Shown: positions 22,409-29,695 of the stretch, one piece after another
Position numbering within the stretch: the first letter of the stretch is position 1
Layout: each line of letters opens with the position of its first letter
Source: Candidatus Woesearchaeota archaeon
Lineage (GTDB): Archaea; Nanobdellota; Nanobdellia; SCGC-AAA011-G17; GW2011-AR20
Direction: 5' to 3'
Assembly: GCA_018302465.1 (NCBI GenBank)
Contig: JAGVZQ010000017.1
Location: forward strand, 1 to 32,641
Length of the DNA stretch: 32,641 nucleotides
Program-made: the position numbers and the translations under genes
Notes under the pieces: generated by a model
Told to the model about the DNA's origin: nothing
What the model saw: the letters and a program-made list of their open reading frames with translations, nothing else
Database searches by the model: none

Positions 22409-22509
22409 TGGGCCGAGCAGGACTTTCCGTAATATTGTCCATATCCCTTTTGAACCCGCGACCCCTTGGTTAAAAGCCAAGTGCTCTAGCCAAGCTGAGC
22501 TACCGGCCC
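22409..22509 (-). tRNA. tRNA-Lys (UUU) with an intron in the T-loop
   Basis: GGGCCGG...TCGGCCC acceptor, D-stem GCTC/GAGC, anticodon arm CTTGG-CTTTTAA-CCAAG (anticodon UUU), T-stem GCGGG/CCTGC. The gene is 101 nt because 26 extra bases interrupt the T-loop between TTCAAA and T. Removing them restores a normal TTCAAAT loop, placing the intron at 59/60. The insert supports a relaxed bulge-helix-bulge: T-stem, TTC/GAA central pairs, AAA and AGT bulges, and an inner helix GGGATAT/ATATTAC with one mismatch. Four bases from tRNA-Asp; no CCA encoded. Confidence 0.9.
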
Positions 22510-22513
22510 AATC

Positions 22514-22603
22514 CGCCCTGACCGGGAGTCGAACCCGGGTCCCGGCCTTTCTATGTTATTGAACGCGACAGGGCCGGATGATAGGCCACTACACTATCAG
22601 GGC
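22514..22603 (-). tRNA. tRNA-Asp (GUC) with a canonical 37/38 intron
   Basis: Acceptor GCCCTGA/TCAGGGC, discriminator G, T-arm CCGGG-family stem around GTTCGACTC, anticodon loop CTGTCG with anticodon GUC. It is 90 nt; a 17-nt intron follows G37 and ends before A38, leaving a 73-nt tRNA. The precursor folds as a strict bulge-helix-bulge: anticodon stem CGGCC/GGCCG, central helix CUGU/AUAG, bulges CGC and AAA, and an intron hairpin GUU-CAAU-AAC. Confidence 0.92.
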
Positions 22604-22723
22604 ATTTAAGAGCATGATAACAATATGAATCTGAAATTTTAATTGAATTTTGATTATTTCCCCACATTTTAAGAAAGACTTGTCCCAGTGCACATGGAGA
22701 AATGGATAGATATTTAAGCATTT
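22604..22723. other. Intergenic region upstream of the tRNA-rpo cluster
   Basis: 120 AT-rich bases with no ORF. They must hold the promoter for tRNA-Asp and possibly the whole rpo run, but I cannot single out one TATA box. GAAATG...CATTTC near 22700-22726 can form a weak 6-bp stem beside the end of the upstream gene and may serve in its termination. Confidence 0.3.
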
Positions 22724-24523
22724 CTATTTAAACCCCATCATTGATAAACTTACCTTTTTTCCAAGGACTTTCTCAAGTTCTTTTATATGTTTTTCAGTAA
22801 TTTCCCCTATTTTAGGGTTTCTAATCTCTGAAATGTAATCATAGAATTCCTTTATGTCTACTTTTTTAGCCTCTTCAAAGCTGTTTTTGCTTATCCCAAC
22901 CCTCATTACATCTTTCTTTTCATTCCCTTCTGCAACAATAAACATCACATTTTCAAATAAATACAGCCTGCTTTTCTTATCACCGTGTTTAATCAAAAAG
23001 CTTGAATTTTCTATCTGCCCCGATTTCCTGCTCTGTATATTCTGCCCTGCATTCTTGATGAATATCTTTGCAACTCTTCTTATTTTCTGCGACTCTGCCT
23101 TGTTCATCTTTTTCTTCCTCATATCCTTTAATTCAACATATCTTTCAAATTGCTTCTTGGAAATCTTTTTTTCCTGTAAAAGCTTCTTCAAACCTGAATT
23201 AATGTCTGCTGATTTAACCTCATAAAATTCAAGCAGTTCTTTTGCACTTGACTCAACTTCATCCGCAACATCTTTCATCTTCTTTGTATCAAATCTCGTT
23301 TCAAGAACAGTAAATAATTTCTTTATTCTCTGCAAGTATTCATTTGCTCCCTTTAACAGCCTATCAATCTCTGCCCCCTTAACATCCTTGACAGTTCCAT
23401 GCTCTATATCTTTGTAATATTTTCTGATTTCCTCTAAATTCTTTACATATTTTTCTTCTAATATTTTTTCTTTTTGAACAAAAATTTCTCTCAATAGATT
23501 AATAGTTTCTTTGGGTGTTGGAGGATTTAAACCATACAACATCAAAGCTGCCTGTGCAGGATTAAGCATTGCATAATAAAGATCCTCACCAACAACGCTT
23601 AATAATTTCCCTCTTGTTCTCTCCAATAATTTTTCTCCAAGATCCATCTGCAAGTCTATTGCCTCTGAACTGGGCTTTATCCTTCCCATCTTCAGCAATA
23701 GCTTCCAAGGCATAAATACTCCTCTGTCATACAATGGAACTCCATCTCTTAAGAAAGTAAATATAACAGGATTAGCATCTTTAACACTCTCCCAGAAATC
23801 AGTTAATATGTAAGTCTGTACATGAAATTGTTTATTAACACCTGTAACTCTTGAAGCTTCGCTTCCTTGTCCAATAATAATTGCTCTTAGCTTATCTTTT
23901 AGCTCAAACCTTGACATTCTTTTAACATCAGTGTCATCAACAACAACATAAACATCAATATCATTGCTCTTTTTATCCCCTCTGAACAAGCTTCCCGCAG
24001 CAACATAACTTACAATGTACTTGTCAAACTTTCTTAGTACCATTGACTTATGAACTTCAGCAATTCTTATTGCCGCTAAGAAATCTTTCGGATCATATAT
24101 TGTAGCGCCCATTGCTATTAGTTTTAATAGCTCATATTTTCCGTCAAAGCAGTTTTCCTTTAGCTCATCCAATAAAAGAACTTGAGGTTTAATTTTATCA
24201 TTGACATCTTTAACCATCTTTCCTGCTTCAATACTCACCTTGTCTGCAAAATCATACTTGTTAACTTTCTTATCTGCAGGATTGCTCAATAAAACCAGAA
24301 CATCAATAGCATCTTTGTCAACAACCTCAGGTTTCTCTCCAGGATACAAAGGTTGAAAATTTTTATCAATCTGCTTTGGCGGCAATAATGCAACACCAAC
24401 AAGATTTTTCCTATAATCTTTTAATAATAAGTCCTTAAATTTGTCAAGATCTTTTTTTATTTGGTCAAATTTTTTCTTGATTTCTTCCTGTATACTAGAA
24501 TCGAGAGGAGGTTGGGATATCAT
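22724..24523 (-). CDS. Nucleotidyltransferase-fold protein, 599 aa
   Basis: The N-terminal third has a nucleotidyltransferase-like core: YIVSYVAAGSLFRGDKKSND continuing IDVYVVVDDTD around residues 168-200, the GSxxRG...DIDVY pattern of pol-beta-type transferases with two acidic metal ligands. An upstream segment with DAIDVLVLLSN may be a second related strand pair. The rest is helical and Lys/Glu-rich (for example KILEEKYVKNLEEIRKYYKD), HEPN- or coiled-coil-like. No membrane segments. Substrate unknown. Four bases separate it from the membrane-protein gene at 24528, so the three genes 22724-25507 form an operon. The family is probably lineage-restricted. Confidence 0.6.
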   Translation of the reverse strand: MISQPPLDSSIQEEIKKKFDQIKKDLDKFKDLLLKDYRKNLVGVALLPPKQIDKNFQPLYPGEKPEVVDKDAIDVLVLLSNPADKKVNKYDFADKVSIEAGKMVKDVNDKIKPQVLLLDELKENCFDGKYELLKLIAMGATIYDPKDFLAAIRIAEVHKSMVLRKFDKYIVSYVAAGSLFRGDKKSNDIDVYVVVDDTDVKRMSRFELKDKLRAIIIGQGSEASRVTGVNKQFHVQTYILTDFWESVKDANPVIFTFLRDGVPLYDRGVFMPWKLLLKMGRIKPSSEAIDLQMDLGEKLLERTRGKLLSVVGEDLYYAMLNPAQAALMLYGLNPPTPKETINLLREIFVQKEKILEEKYVKNLEEIRKYYKDIEHGTVKDVKGAEIDRLLKGANEYLQRIKKLFTVLETRFDTKKMKDVADEVESSAKELLEFYEVKSADINSGLKKLLQEKKISKKQFERYVELKDMRKKKMNKAESQKIRRVAKIFIKNAGQNIQSRKSGQIENSSFLIKHGDKKSRLYLFENVMFIVAEGNEKKDVMRVGISKNSFEEAKKVDIKEFYDYISEIRNPKIGEITEKHIKELEKVLGKKVSLSMMGFK

Positions 24524-24527
24524 TATA

Positions 24528-25289
24528 CTATTTTCCTTTATTACCCTTTTTTAAATCTTTCTCTTTAAGGTAATAAAACACAATTCCTAGGATTACAAAA
24601 ACCACAGTTAAAACCAGGCAAAGAATAAACATTTTATTAAAAACAGGGTTTACCCAGCCAGCTAAAAAGTCTTTTATTGGTGCAAGAGGAAACCCCCCTA
24701 GATTAATCTTATTCACTAATAAATCTCCAATTAATAATTTCTGTATAAGTTTATAATAAATAGCTGCAAGCCCTGTCAGTATTGCTGCCTTAACAGAAAC
24801 CTTGTAAGATGCTTTTTTCCAGTCCATATAGCCTAGAAATATAAAAACTAAACCAAGGACAATTAGTGCAGAACTTCCAACTAAAATAGCTTTAGAAGCA
24901 GGTTTAAAATTATTTAGCCCATCAACTAAGCCATCTATCTGCTTATTTAGGTCATCAATTCCTTTTTTAAAATCAGGATTACTTTCAACAAAAGCTTTTG
25001 GGTCTTCTTCTAATTGTTTCAGAATTTTGCACTCCTCAATCTCAGGATTGCTTTGGCAAAGAGCTTTAACATCTTCTAATGTTTTTCCTGAATTCTCCCC
25101 TCGCTGCATTAAAGATTCTAAAAACTCAGGAGAAGAAAACATTCCAACAATTATCTCCCCTCCTCTCCCTCTTAATACTTCTGCATCATCAATAACAAAA
25201 CCAGCAAATATCCCAAATAATAAAAGTGTTAATCCAATTCCAAAAAAAGCCCCACCAAAAAACTTGCTTATCCTTTTCAATAACTCCAT
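24528..25289 (-). CDS. Membrane protein with an extracytoplasmic helical domain, 253 aa
   Basis: One N-terminal membrane segment (FFGIGLTLLLFGIFAGFVI, residues about 14-32), then a soluble helical domain of about 90 residues with two Cys (LCQSNPEIEECKIL), then further membrane segments around residues 135-155 (AILVGSSALIVLGLVFIFLG), 165-185 and 220-242 (LCLVLTVVFVILGIVFYYL), ending in a Lys-rich cytoplasmic tail. No enzyme motif. Its ATG overlaps the stop of the upstream small membrane protein (TAATG). Possible membrane partner of the nucleotidyltransferase-fold protein in the same operon; inference. Confidence 0.6.
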   Translation of the reverse strand: MELLKRISKFFGGAFFGIGLTLLLFGIFAGFVIDDAEVLRGRGGEIIVGMFSSPEFLESLMQRGENSGKTLEDVKALCQSNPEIEECKILKQLEEDPKAFVESNPDFKKGIDDLNKQIDGLVDGLNNFKPASKAILVGSSALIVLGLVFIFLGYMDWKKASYKVSVKAAILTGLAAIYYKLIQKLLIGDLLVNKINLGGFPLAPIKDFLAGWVNPVFNKMFILCLVLTVVFVILGIVFYYLKEKDLKKGNKGK

Positions 25290-25507
25290 TATCTTCTCCT
25301 GAATAAAAAATAAACTATTATTACAATTATAACCAGAACGGCTAAAGGTATGTCAGGAAGTAAATCATATCTGCTCATCAACCACACTGCAATTAACAGA
25401 ACAAGTAAAGTTCCTAATCCCCATCCTTCTTTTTGATGCTCTAAACTTCTTTCAAATTCTTTTCTGAATCTTTTATCCTTAAAAAGTTTCTTCATTTCCT
25501 TGTTCAA
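25289..25507 (-). CDS. Small membrane protein with two helices, 72 aa
   Basis: KLFKDKRFRKEFERSLEHQK forms a basic N-terminal helix, followed by two closely spaced membrane helices (GTLLVLLIAVWLMS and IPLAVLVIIVIIVYFLF) and RRR at the end. The ORF track begins at a TTG at 25561, but a TATA box (ATTTATATAA) lies inside that extension, so the true start must be downstream. A Shine-Dalgarno-like GAGGTGA sits 7 bases before the TTG at 25507; the ATG at 25495 is the alternative. First gene of the three-gene operon. Confidence 0.5.
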   Translation of the reverse strand: MNKEMKKLFKDKRFRKEFERSLEHQKEGWGLGTLLVLLIAVWLMSRYDLLPDIPLAVLVIIVIIVYFLFRRR

Positions 25508-25582
25508 GAAGCCATCACCTCTAAAATAATCTATATATTTCGTTATATAAATGTTTCTCAATCATTTTAAACAATATAAATT

Positions 25583-25590
25583 CTTAAAAA
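25583..25590 (+). promoter_or_regulatory. TATA-like element
   Basis: TTAAAAAC is centred 25 bases before the ATG at 25612, consistent with a leaderless start. Confidence 0.35.
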
Positions 25591-25611
25591 CTTAGCTTAA
25601 TTTACACTTTT

Positions 25612-26145
25612 ATGGCAACTTCAATGATTTACTTAGTCGAGGATAATATACGCCATTGGGAAACCCCCCTACACAAAGGAACTGTTAGATTCCAACCATT
25701 ATTTGATCTTTCAAGAACAGAATTAATTGAACCATTAGGCATAGAGTCAGTAGAAGAAAGGGGTATAACATATCTAGTTAACGCATCAGCTGCAAAATAC
25801 CTTGTAAGAATATTACGTAGAGGCTCATCTGAAGAAGAGGAAAGAATTCTTTTTGAAGGTGTTATGGGAATATATCAAACAGGAAAAGTTCCAGGAACAG
25901 ATGTATCTGGCTTCCATTTGAAAATAAATGGAAGAATCTGGGTAGCCCGACAAAATATTCCAAGGTTTAGAGAAAAAAGTGAGTTGTATAGAAAGGGGTT
26001 ATGTAGGGTTATTTTTGGAGAAACAACGACTGGAAGGGGGAGAGATGAAAGAGTAAGAGCAATTATAAGAGGCTATGAAGAAATAGTCAGTCCTGAGACA
26101 GTAATAAGTGGAAATTACGGAAGATCTCCATCAGATCCTATATAG
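25612..26145 (+). CDS. Hypothetical protein, 177 aa
   Basis: Starts MATSMIYLVEDNIRHWETPL. A soluble, beta-rich, Arg/Glu-rich protein with no signal peptide and no motif I recognise. Its stop (TAG, 26143-26145) directly abuts the stop of the convergent gatD gene. A TATA-like element 25 bases before the ATG supports the start. Codons look like those of the neighbouring orphans. Function unknown. Confidence 0.5.
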   Translation: MATSMIYLVEDNIRHWETPLHKGTVRFQPLFDLSRTELIEPLGIESVEERGITYLVNASAAKYLVRILRRGSSEEEERILFEGVMGIYQTGKVPGTDVSGFHLKINGRIWVARQNIPRFREKSELYRKGLCRVIFGETTTGRGRDERVRAIIRGYEEIVSPETVISGNYGRSPSDPI

Positions 26146-27447
26146 TTAAAAACTCTCATCTAAAAATTCATCACTCATTAACCTTTCATTAATTTCTCCT
26201 TTCAAATTCTCAAATAATAAATCTTTAGCATCTTTCTTATAATTACTCAATAACCAGCTTAACTTAACGAAAGTAGTTTCAGGAGTCATATCATTTAAAT
26301 GGCCTAATACTCCAATCTCCTGCATTTCTCTTTGATTAGAATAAACATTCATATTTAATCTGCCAAAAATTGTCTGGGCAGCTAATACAACGACAGTTTT
26401 TTTAGTTAAAATTTTCAAAGCATTGAAGATTTTCTTATGGTCTTTAGTATATCTATCCAAAACACTTGTTGGTAAATTCCCAATGCCAGAAGCTTCTATA
26501 ACTAAACCATCATAATTTTTAAAAAATAAAAACTGCTTAGCATCCATGTTAATTGTAGACTTCAATAAACCAATTTTTAATTTCTCATTAAATAGATTTA
26601 ATTCTAACTTTCCATTAACTTTTTTATTAAAACTTTTGTCAACATATTTTATCTCTCCTTTTCTATAGTCAACTAAAGCCCAAGGTTTTGTATTAATAGT
26701 TTTGAAAGCATCTCTCCTAGAGGTATGCATTTTTCTCGTCTTCAAACCAGGCAAGATAGCACAATAATCATCATTCATGTTGTTATGCATACAAATTCCT
26801 ACATCACACATTTCAGAATTAACAGCAAAGTAAACCGCATTTATCAGATTCATTCCAGCATCAGAACTTCCTCTGTCAGAGCTTCTTTGTGATCCGACTA
26901 GTAAAACAGGAACAGGTAAATTCTTTAAAGCAAAAGATAAAGCAGCAGAAGTATAATGTAAAAAATCAGTGCCGTGAGTTATTATAATTCCCTTTGCTCC
27001 ACTTTCAATTTCTTTTTTAATTTCTCTTGCTAAAATATTAAAATGAACAAATCTGATATCCTGGCTCCAGATATTTCCTATTAATCTTGAGTTTATTGTA
27101 GCTATCTCATTTAACTCAGGAAACATATTAATAATTTCCTCAGGATCAAACCGAGGAGAAACAGCCCCCGTTTTATAATCTACTGTAGAAGCAACAGTAC
27201 CACCAGTATGTAATATAGAAATTTTTTTCAATCCTTTATTCACATTTAAAACCTTCACAGTTTTCTCTTTTTTATTTTTTTTGACTAATTTTATTTTCTT
27301 AACTTCTTTTTTATTAACACCAATATTATATCCTGAACTTAGTTTAATAGTCACAACATCTTTTTTGTTTGATTCAATGTAAATTCCAGAAAAAGTTTTG
27401 TCTTTTGTAGTAACTTCTACAGAATCACCATTGGTAAACTTAACCAT
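26146..27447 (-). CDS. gatD: Glutamyl-tRNA(Gln) amidotransferase subunit D
   Basis: 433 aa from the ATG at 27447. GatDE converts Glu-tRNA(Gln) to Gln-tRNA(Gln) in archaea; GatD is the asparaginase-like subunit that releases ammonia from glutamine or asparagine. An N-terminal small beta-barrel domain of about 75 residues precedes the asparaginase domain with ISILHTGGTVASTVDYKTGA, IIITHGTDFLHYTSAAL and LLVGSQRSSDRGSSDAGMNL, which carry the catalytic Thr, Thr-Asp and Lys/Ser-type motifs. The track's TTG at 27459 is rejected because a TATA box (TTATATAAT, minus strand) is centred 24 bases before the ATG. Partner gatE is not in the window. Confidence 0.93.
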   Translation of the reverse strand: MVKFTNGDSVEVTTKDKTFSGIYIESNKKDVVTIKLSSGYNIGVNKKEVKKIKLVKKNKKEKTVKVLNVNKGLKKISILHTGGTVASTVDYKTGAVSPRFDPEEIINMFPELNEIATINSRLIGNIWSQDIRFVHFNILAREIKKEIESGAKGIIITHGTDFLHYTSAALSFALKNLPVPVLLVGSQRSSDRGSSDAGMNLINAVYFAVNSEMCDVGICMHNNMNDDYCAILPGLKTRKMHTSRRDAFKTINTKPWALVDYRKGEIKYVDKSFNKKVNGKLELNLFNEKLKIGLLKSTINMDAKQFLFFKNYDGLVIEASGIGNLPTSVLDRYTKDHKKIFNALKILTKKTVVVLAAQTIFGRLNMNVYSNQREMQEIGVLGHLNDMTPETTFVKLSWLLSNYKKDAKDLLFENLKGEINERLMSDEFLDESF

Positions 27448-27488
27448 GTAAAGAATCAATCATCAATTATATAAAAAACTTGTTAAAA

Positions 27489-27860
27489 TTAAGCGGTTAC
27501 ATCAATAATATTCCCGAGATGATTTGCAGAAGATCCATGATATCCCCTAGTTTCCATATAAGTATCCGCAACTCTTGCACCTGTCTGCTCAGCATAAGCT
27601 CTGGCACCAACACTATTATCTCCTTTTACCCTTTCAGAAGCAGCTTCTGCCGCAATCTGTGCTAAAAAATCTAAATCCCATGGAGGAAGTTCATGACTTA
27701 TAGATTTATGCCCTTCTACCCCTCTAGTTAGCTCAGACTCCCTTATCTTTTGTAGCCTAGCTTCCATAACTTCTGGTTCAGTTTCCCCTTCAACAGCCAT
27801 CGCTCTAGAAGCAGAATTTACATTATTAGCAAGTGATATTTTAAGCAAGTCTATTCCCAT
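27489..27860 (-). CDS. Hypothetical protein, 123 aa
   Basis: Starts MGIDLLKISLANNVNSASRA. Ala/Glu-rich and mostly helical, with a Gly/His-rich C-terminal part (ETRGYHGSSANHLGNIID). No signal peptide or recognised family. A TTTAAAAATG element lies about 28 bases upstream of the ATG on the minus strand. It is divergent from ftsZ across a 355-base gap. Confidence 0.5.
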   Translation of the reverse strand: MGIDLLKISLANNVNSASRAMAVEGETEPEVMEARLQKIRESELTRGVEGHKSISHELPPWDLDFLAQIAAEAASERVKGDNSVGARAYAEQTGARVADTYMETRGYHGSSANHLGNIIDVTA

Positions 27861-27900
27861 CTATTTAAAAACTAAATTTAATCATTTTTAAACCTTGTGA

Positions 27901-27925
27901 AGCAGTTTATCGACGATAAACAGCT
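27901..27925. promoter_or_regulatory. 25-bp near-perfect palindrome
   Basis: AGCAGTTTATCG-A-CGATAAACAGCT: the 12-base arms match at 11 of 12 positions around a single central base. A one-base centre makes an RNA hairpin unlikely and a dimeric DNA-binding site likely. It lies about 40-65 bases upstream of the minus-strand orphan start and far upstream of ftsZ, so which gene it serves is unclear. Confidence 0.5.
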
Positions 27926-28018
27926 AGTTTACTAAAAACCCTATTATATACTGTAAAATATATATTATTCCTGATAAAAGTTTATATATAAGAATTACAT
28001 AAAAAGAATAATAAATAT

Positions 28019-28050
28019 TTATGATTTTAATTTGGGCGTTAAAATCATAA
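28019..28050. repeat. 12-bp inverted repeat with 8-base loop
   Basis: TTATGATTTTAA (28019-28030) and TTAAAATCATAA (28039-28050) are perfect complements around TTTGGGCG. TTTGGGC occurs again at 28052, 21 bases (two helical turns) after the first copy at 28031. Confidence 0.65.
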
Positions 28051-28070
28051 GTTTGGGCTTACGAATATAC

Positions 28071-28108
28071 AAAACGTTGAACGTCAAGTTGAGCAAAACG
28101 TAAAACGC
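28071..28108 (+). repeat. Two direct copies of an AAAACGT(N2)AACG motif
   Basis: AAAACGTTGAACGT (28071-28084) and AAAACGTAAAACGC (28095-28108) share AAAACGT and AACG at the same spacing and are 24 bases apart, with CAAAACGT fully conserved at the start. They look like tandem regulator-binding sites or iterons upstream of ftsZ. Confidence 0.5.
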
Positions 28109-28160
28109 TTTTTCTTAAAAGAGATATATGTAGAACTATAATATAAATATTACTATAGTA

Positions 28161-28170
28161 AAATATATAT
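28161..28170 (+). promoter_or_regulatory. TATA box of ftsZ
   Basis: AAATATATAT predicts a transcription start near 28190 and a leader of about 25 bases. Unlike its neighbours, ftsZ is therefore not leaderless. Confidence 0.45.
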
Positions 28171-28200
28171 CTTGTAGAATAACAATCAAAGTAAATAAAC

Positions 28201-28207
28201 GAGGGGG
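28201..28207 (+). promoter_or_regulatory. Ribosome binding site of ftsZ
   Basis: GAGGGGG lies 8 bases before the ATG at 28216. A three-codon ORF, ATG GCC AAA TGA, starts at 28208 and its stop overlaps the ftsZ ATG. Confidence 0.55.
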
Positions 28208-28215
28208 ATGGCCAA

Positions 28216-29310
28216 ATGAATTTTTTAATACAAGACGCTTTGCAAGAAGCAAAACAAGACAAGGGCTTCAATAACTTTGAAGTCGGAAAAGCTAACATAA
28301 AAGTTATAGGTGCTGGAGGAGCTGGTACCAATATGACATCATGGTTATATAAGAAGGGAATACAAGGTGCAGAAATCTTTGCCGTTAATACTGATAAACA
28401 GCATTTAGATATTTCTGAAGCTGATAATAAAATCCTAATTGGTAGGGAATTAACAAAAGGACTTGGAGCAGGAGGTTATCCTAATGTAGGAAGTGAAGCT
28501 GCTAAAGAGAACTTACAAGACCTTAAAGAAGTGATCTCAGGTTCTGATATGGTATTTGTATGCGCAGGAATGGGAGGAGGAACAGGAACTGGAGCTGCAC
28601 CAGTAATAGCTAAACAGGCTAAAGAGACTGGAGCTATTGTTATAGGAACAGTTACAATGCCTCTAAACATTGAAAAAGCCAGAATAGACAAGGCTGAATT
28701 TGGTTTACAACAGCTAAGACAAGTTTGTGATACAGTAATTGTTATTGATAATAACAGGTTAGTAACAATTGCAGGAAACCTTCCATTAAAACAGGCTTTT
28801 GCTGTAGCAAATGAATTAGTTTCCACAATGATAAAAGGTATTGTAGAAACAATTGCTGTACCTAGCTTAGTTAACCTAGACTATGCAGATGTAAAAGCAA
28901 TCATGTCTAACGGAGGAGTCTCCATTATTGGTATAGGAGAATCAGACACAGACAACAGAGTTGAAGAAGCAGTAAAGAGAGCATTAAGCAATCCTTTACT
29001 TGACGTAAGCTACTCTGGAGCAACAGGAGCTTTAATCCACATAACTGGTGGAGAAGACCTAACCCTAGATGACGTAAGCAGAGTAGGAGAGGTTGTAACA
29101 GAAGCTCTTGACCCAGATGCACAAGTTATCTGGGGAGCAAGAATCTCCGAAGATATGAACAATAAGCTAAGAGTTATGGCAATCATAACTGGAGTTAACT
29201 CTCCATACATCTTAGGAAGACAAAGCTCATCACAATCATCCGAATCAAGTAGAAGGCTCGGAAACGAGCTTGGTATCGAGATGGTAAAGGCGCATAAAGG
29301 ATTTCTCTAA
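28216..29310 (+). CDS. ftsZ: Cell division protein FtsZ
   Basis: 364 residues. Tubulin-like GTPase that forms the division ring. Seen: IKVIGAGGAGTNMTSWLYKK near residues 28-48, the GTP-binding tubulin signature GMGGGTGTGAAPVIAKQA around residues 117-135, and the T7 synergy loop NLDYADVKAIM near residue 220, whose Asp residues activate GTP hydrolysis in the next subunit. A short Ser-rich linker (SSSQSSESSRR) leads to a C-terminal tail ending EMVKAHKGFL. The start has a strong ribosome binding site and an unusually complex upstream region, and a hairpin with T-tract follows the stop. Monocistronic. Confidence 0.97.
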   Translation: MNFLIQDALQEAKQDKGFNNFEVGKANIKVIGAGGAGTNMTSWLYKKGIQGAEIFAVNTDKQHLDISEADNKILIGRELTKGLGAGGYPNVGSEAAKENLQDLKEVISGSDMVFVCAGMGGGTGTGAAPVIAKQAKETGAIVIGTVTMPLNIEKARIDKAEFGLQQLRQVCDTVIVIDNNRLVTIAGNLPLKQAFAVANELVSTMIKGIVETIAVPSLVNLDYADVKAIMSNGGVSIIGIGESDTDNRVEEAVKRALSNPLLDVSYSGATGALIHITGGEDLTLDDVSRVGEVVTEALDPDAQVIWGARISEDMNNKLRVMAIITGVNSPYILGRQSSSQSSESSRRLGNELGIEMVKAHKGFL

Positions 29311-29329
29311 CCCCCTTTTTGCCTTTAGG

Positions 29330-29371
29330 CTAATGCTTTCCCCAAGCATTAGTCCCCCTTTTTCTTTTTTT
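29330..29371 (+). terminator. Terminator after ftsZ
   Basis: CTAATGCTT-TCCCC-AAGCATTAG is a perfect 9-bp hairpin 20 bases after the ftsZ stop, followed by CCCCCTTTTTCTTTTTTT. The T-tracts are the signal archaeal RNA polymerase uses; the hairpin adds a bacterial-like intrinsic terminator shape. Confidence 0.7.
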
Positions 29372-29395
29372 AAAAAAATTTAGAATAATAAAGAA

Positions 29396-29695
29396 CTATT
29401 CGCAATATTCTTTTAAAAACCTTAACTTTTCTGCAACAACCCCTGCTTCTTCTTCTAAACTAGATATTAACCATTCCAATCTTTCAGGAGTTGCTAATTC
29501 ATATCCCTCTAATAATTGCTCTTGAGTCTCTCCAGGTGTGGTTACTGGAGAAAATTGCATACGGGTATTTAAAGAACTGGTATCTCTATAACTAAAAGAA
29601 CCATCATCTCTAACCTCGTGAATTATAAGGGCATAGGTAATAGTCCTATTTCTCTTATTAATATAAACTTGCCCAGGTTTTAATCCCTCACTCAT
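29396..29695 (-). CDS. Hypothetical protein, 99 aa
   Basis: Starts MSEGLKPGQVYINKRNRTIT. A beta-rich first half followed by an acidic helix (PERLEWLISSLEEEAGVVAE). It overlaps the nitroreductase gene by 8 bases, so both form an operon and are coupled. No family recognised. It could be a small binding-domain protein; nothing in sequence links it to redox chemistry. Confidence 0.5.
   Translation of the reverse strand: MSEGLKPGQVYINKRNRTITYALIIHEVRDDGSFSYRDTSSLNTRMQFSPVTTPGETQEQLLEGYELATPERLEWLISSLEEEAGVVAEKLRFLKEYCE

Larger units (their letters stand above)
27861..28215. other. Long repeat-rich intergenic region before ftsZ
   Basis: 355 bases without a supported gene, the longest gap in the window. 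From left to right it holds a 25-bp near-palindrome, very AT-rich sequence with several TATA-like stretches, a 12-bp inverted repeat, TTTGGGC direct repeats, two copies of an AAAACGT-type double motif, and the ftsZ promoter and ribosome binding site. The 90-aa minus-strand ORF of the track here lacks any protein-like character. Confidence 0.6.

Noticed and set aside
27901-27925. Palindrome as intrinsic terminator
   Set aside because: Only one base separates the arms and no T-tract follows, so it fits a DNA-binding site better than an RNA hairpin.
28059-28331. 90-aa minus-strand ORF across the ftsZ start
   Set aside because: It overlaps conserved ftsZ codons and the repeat region, and has no promoter or protein-like pattern.
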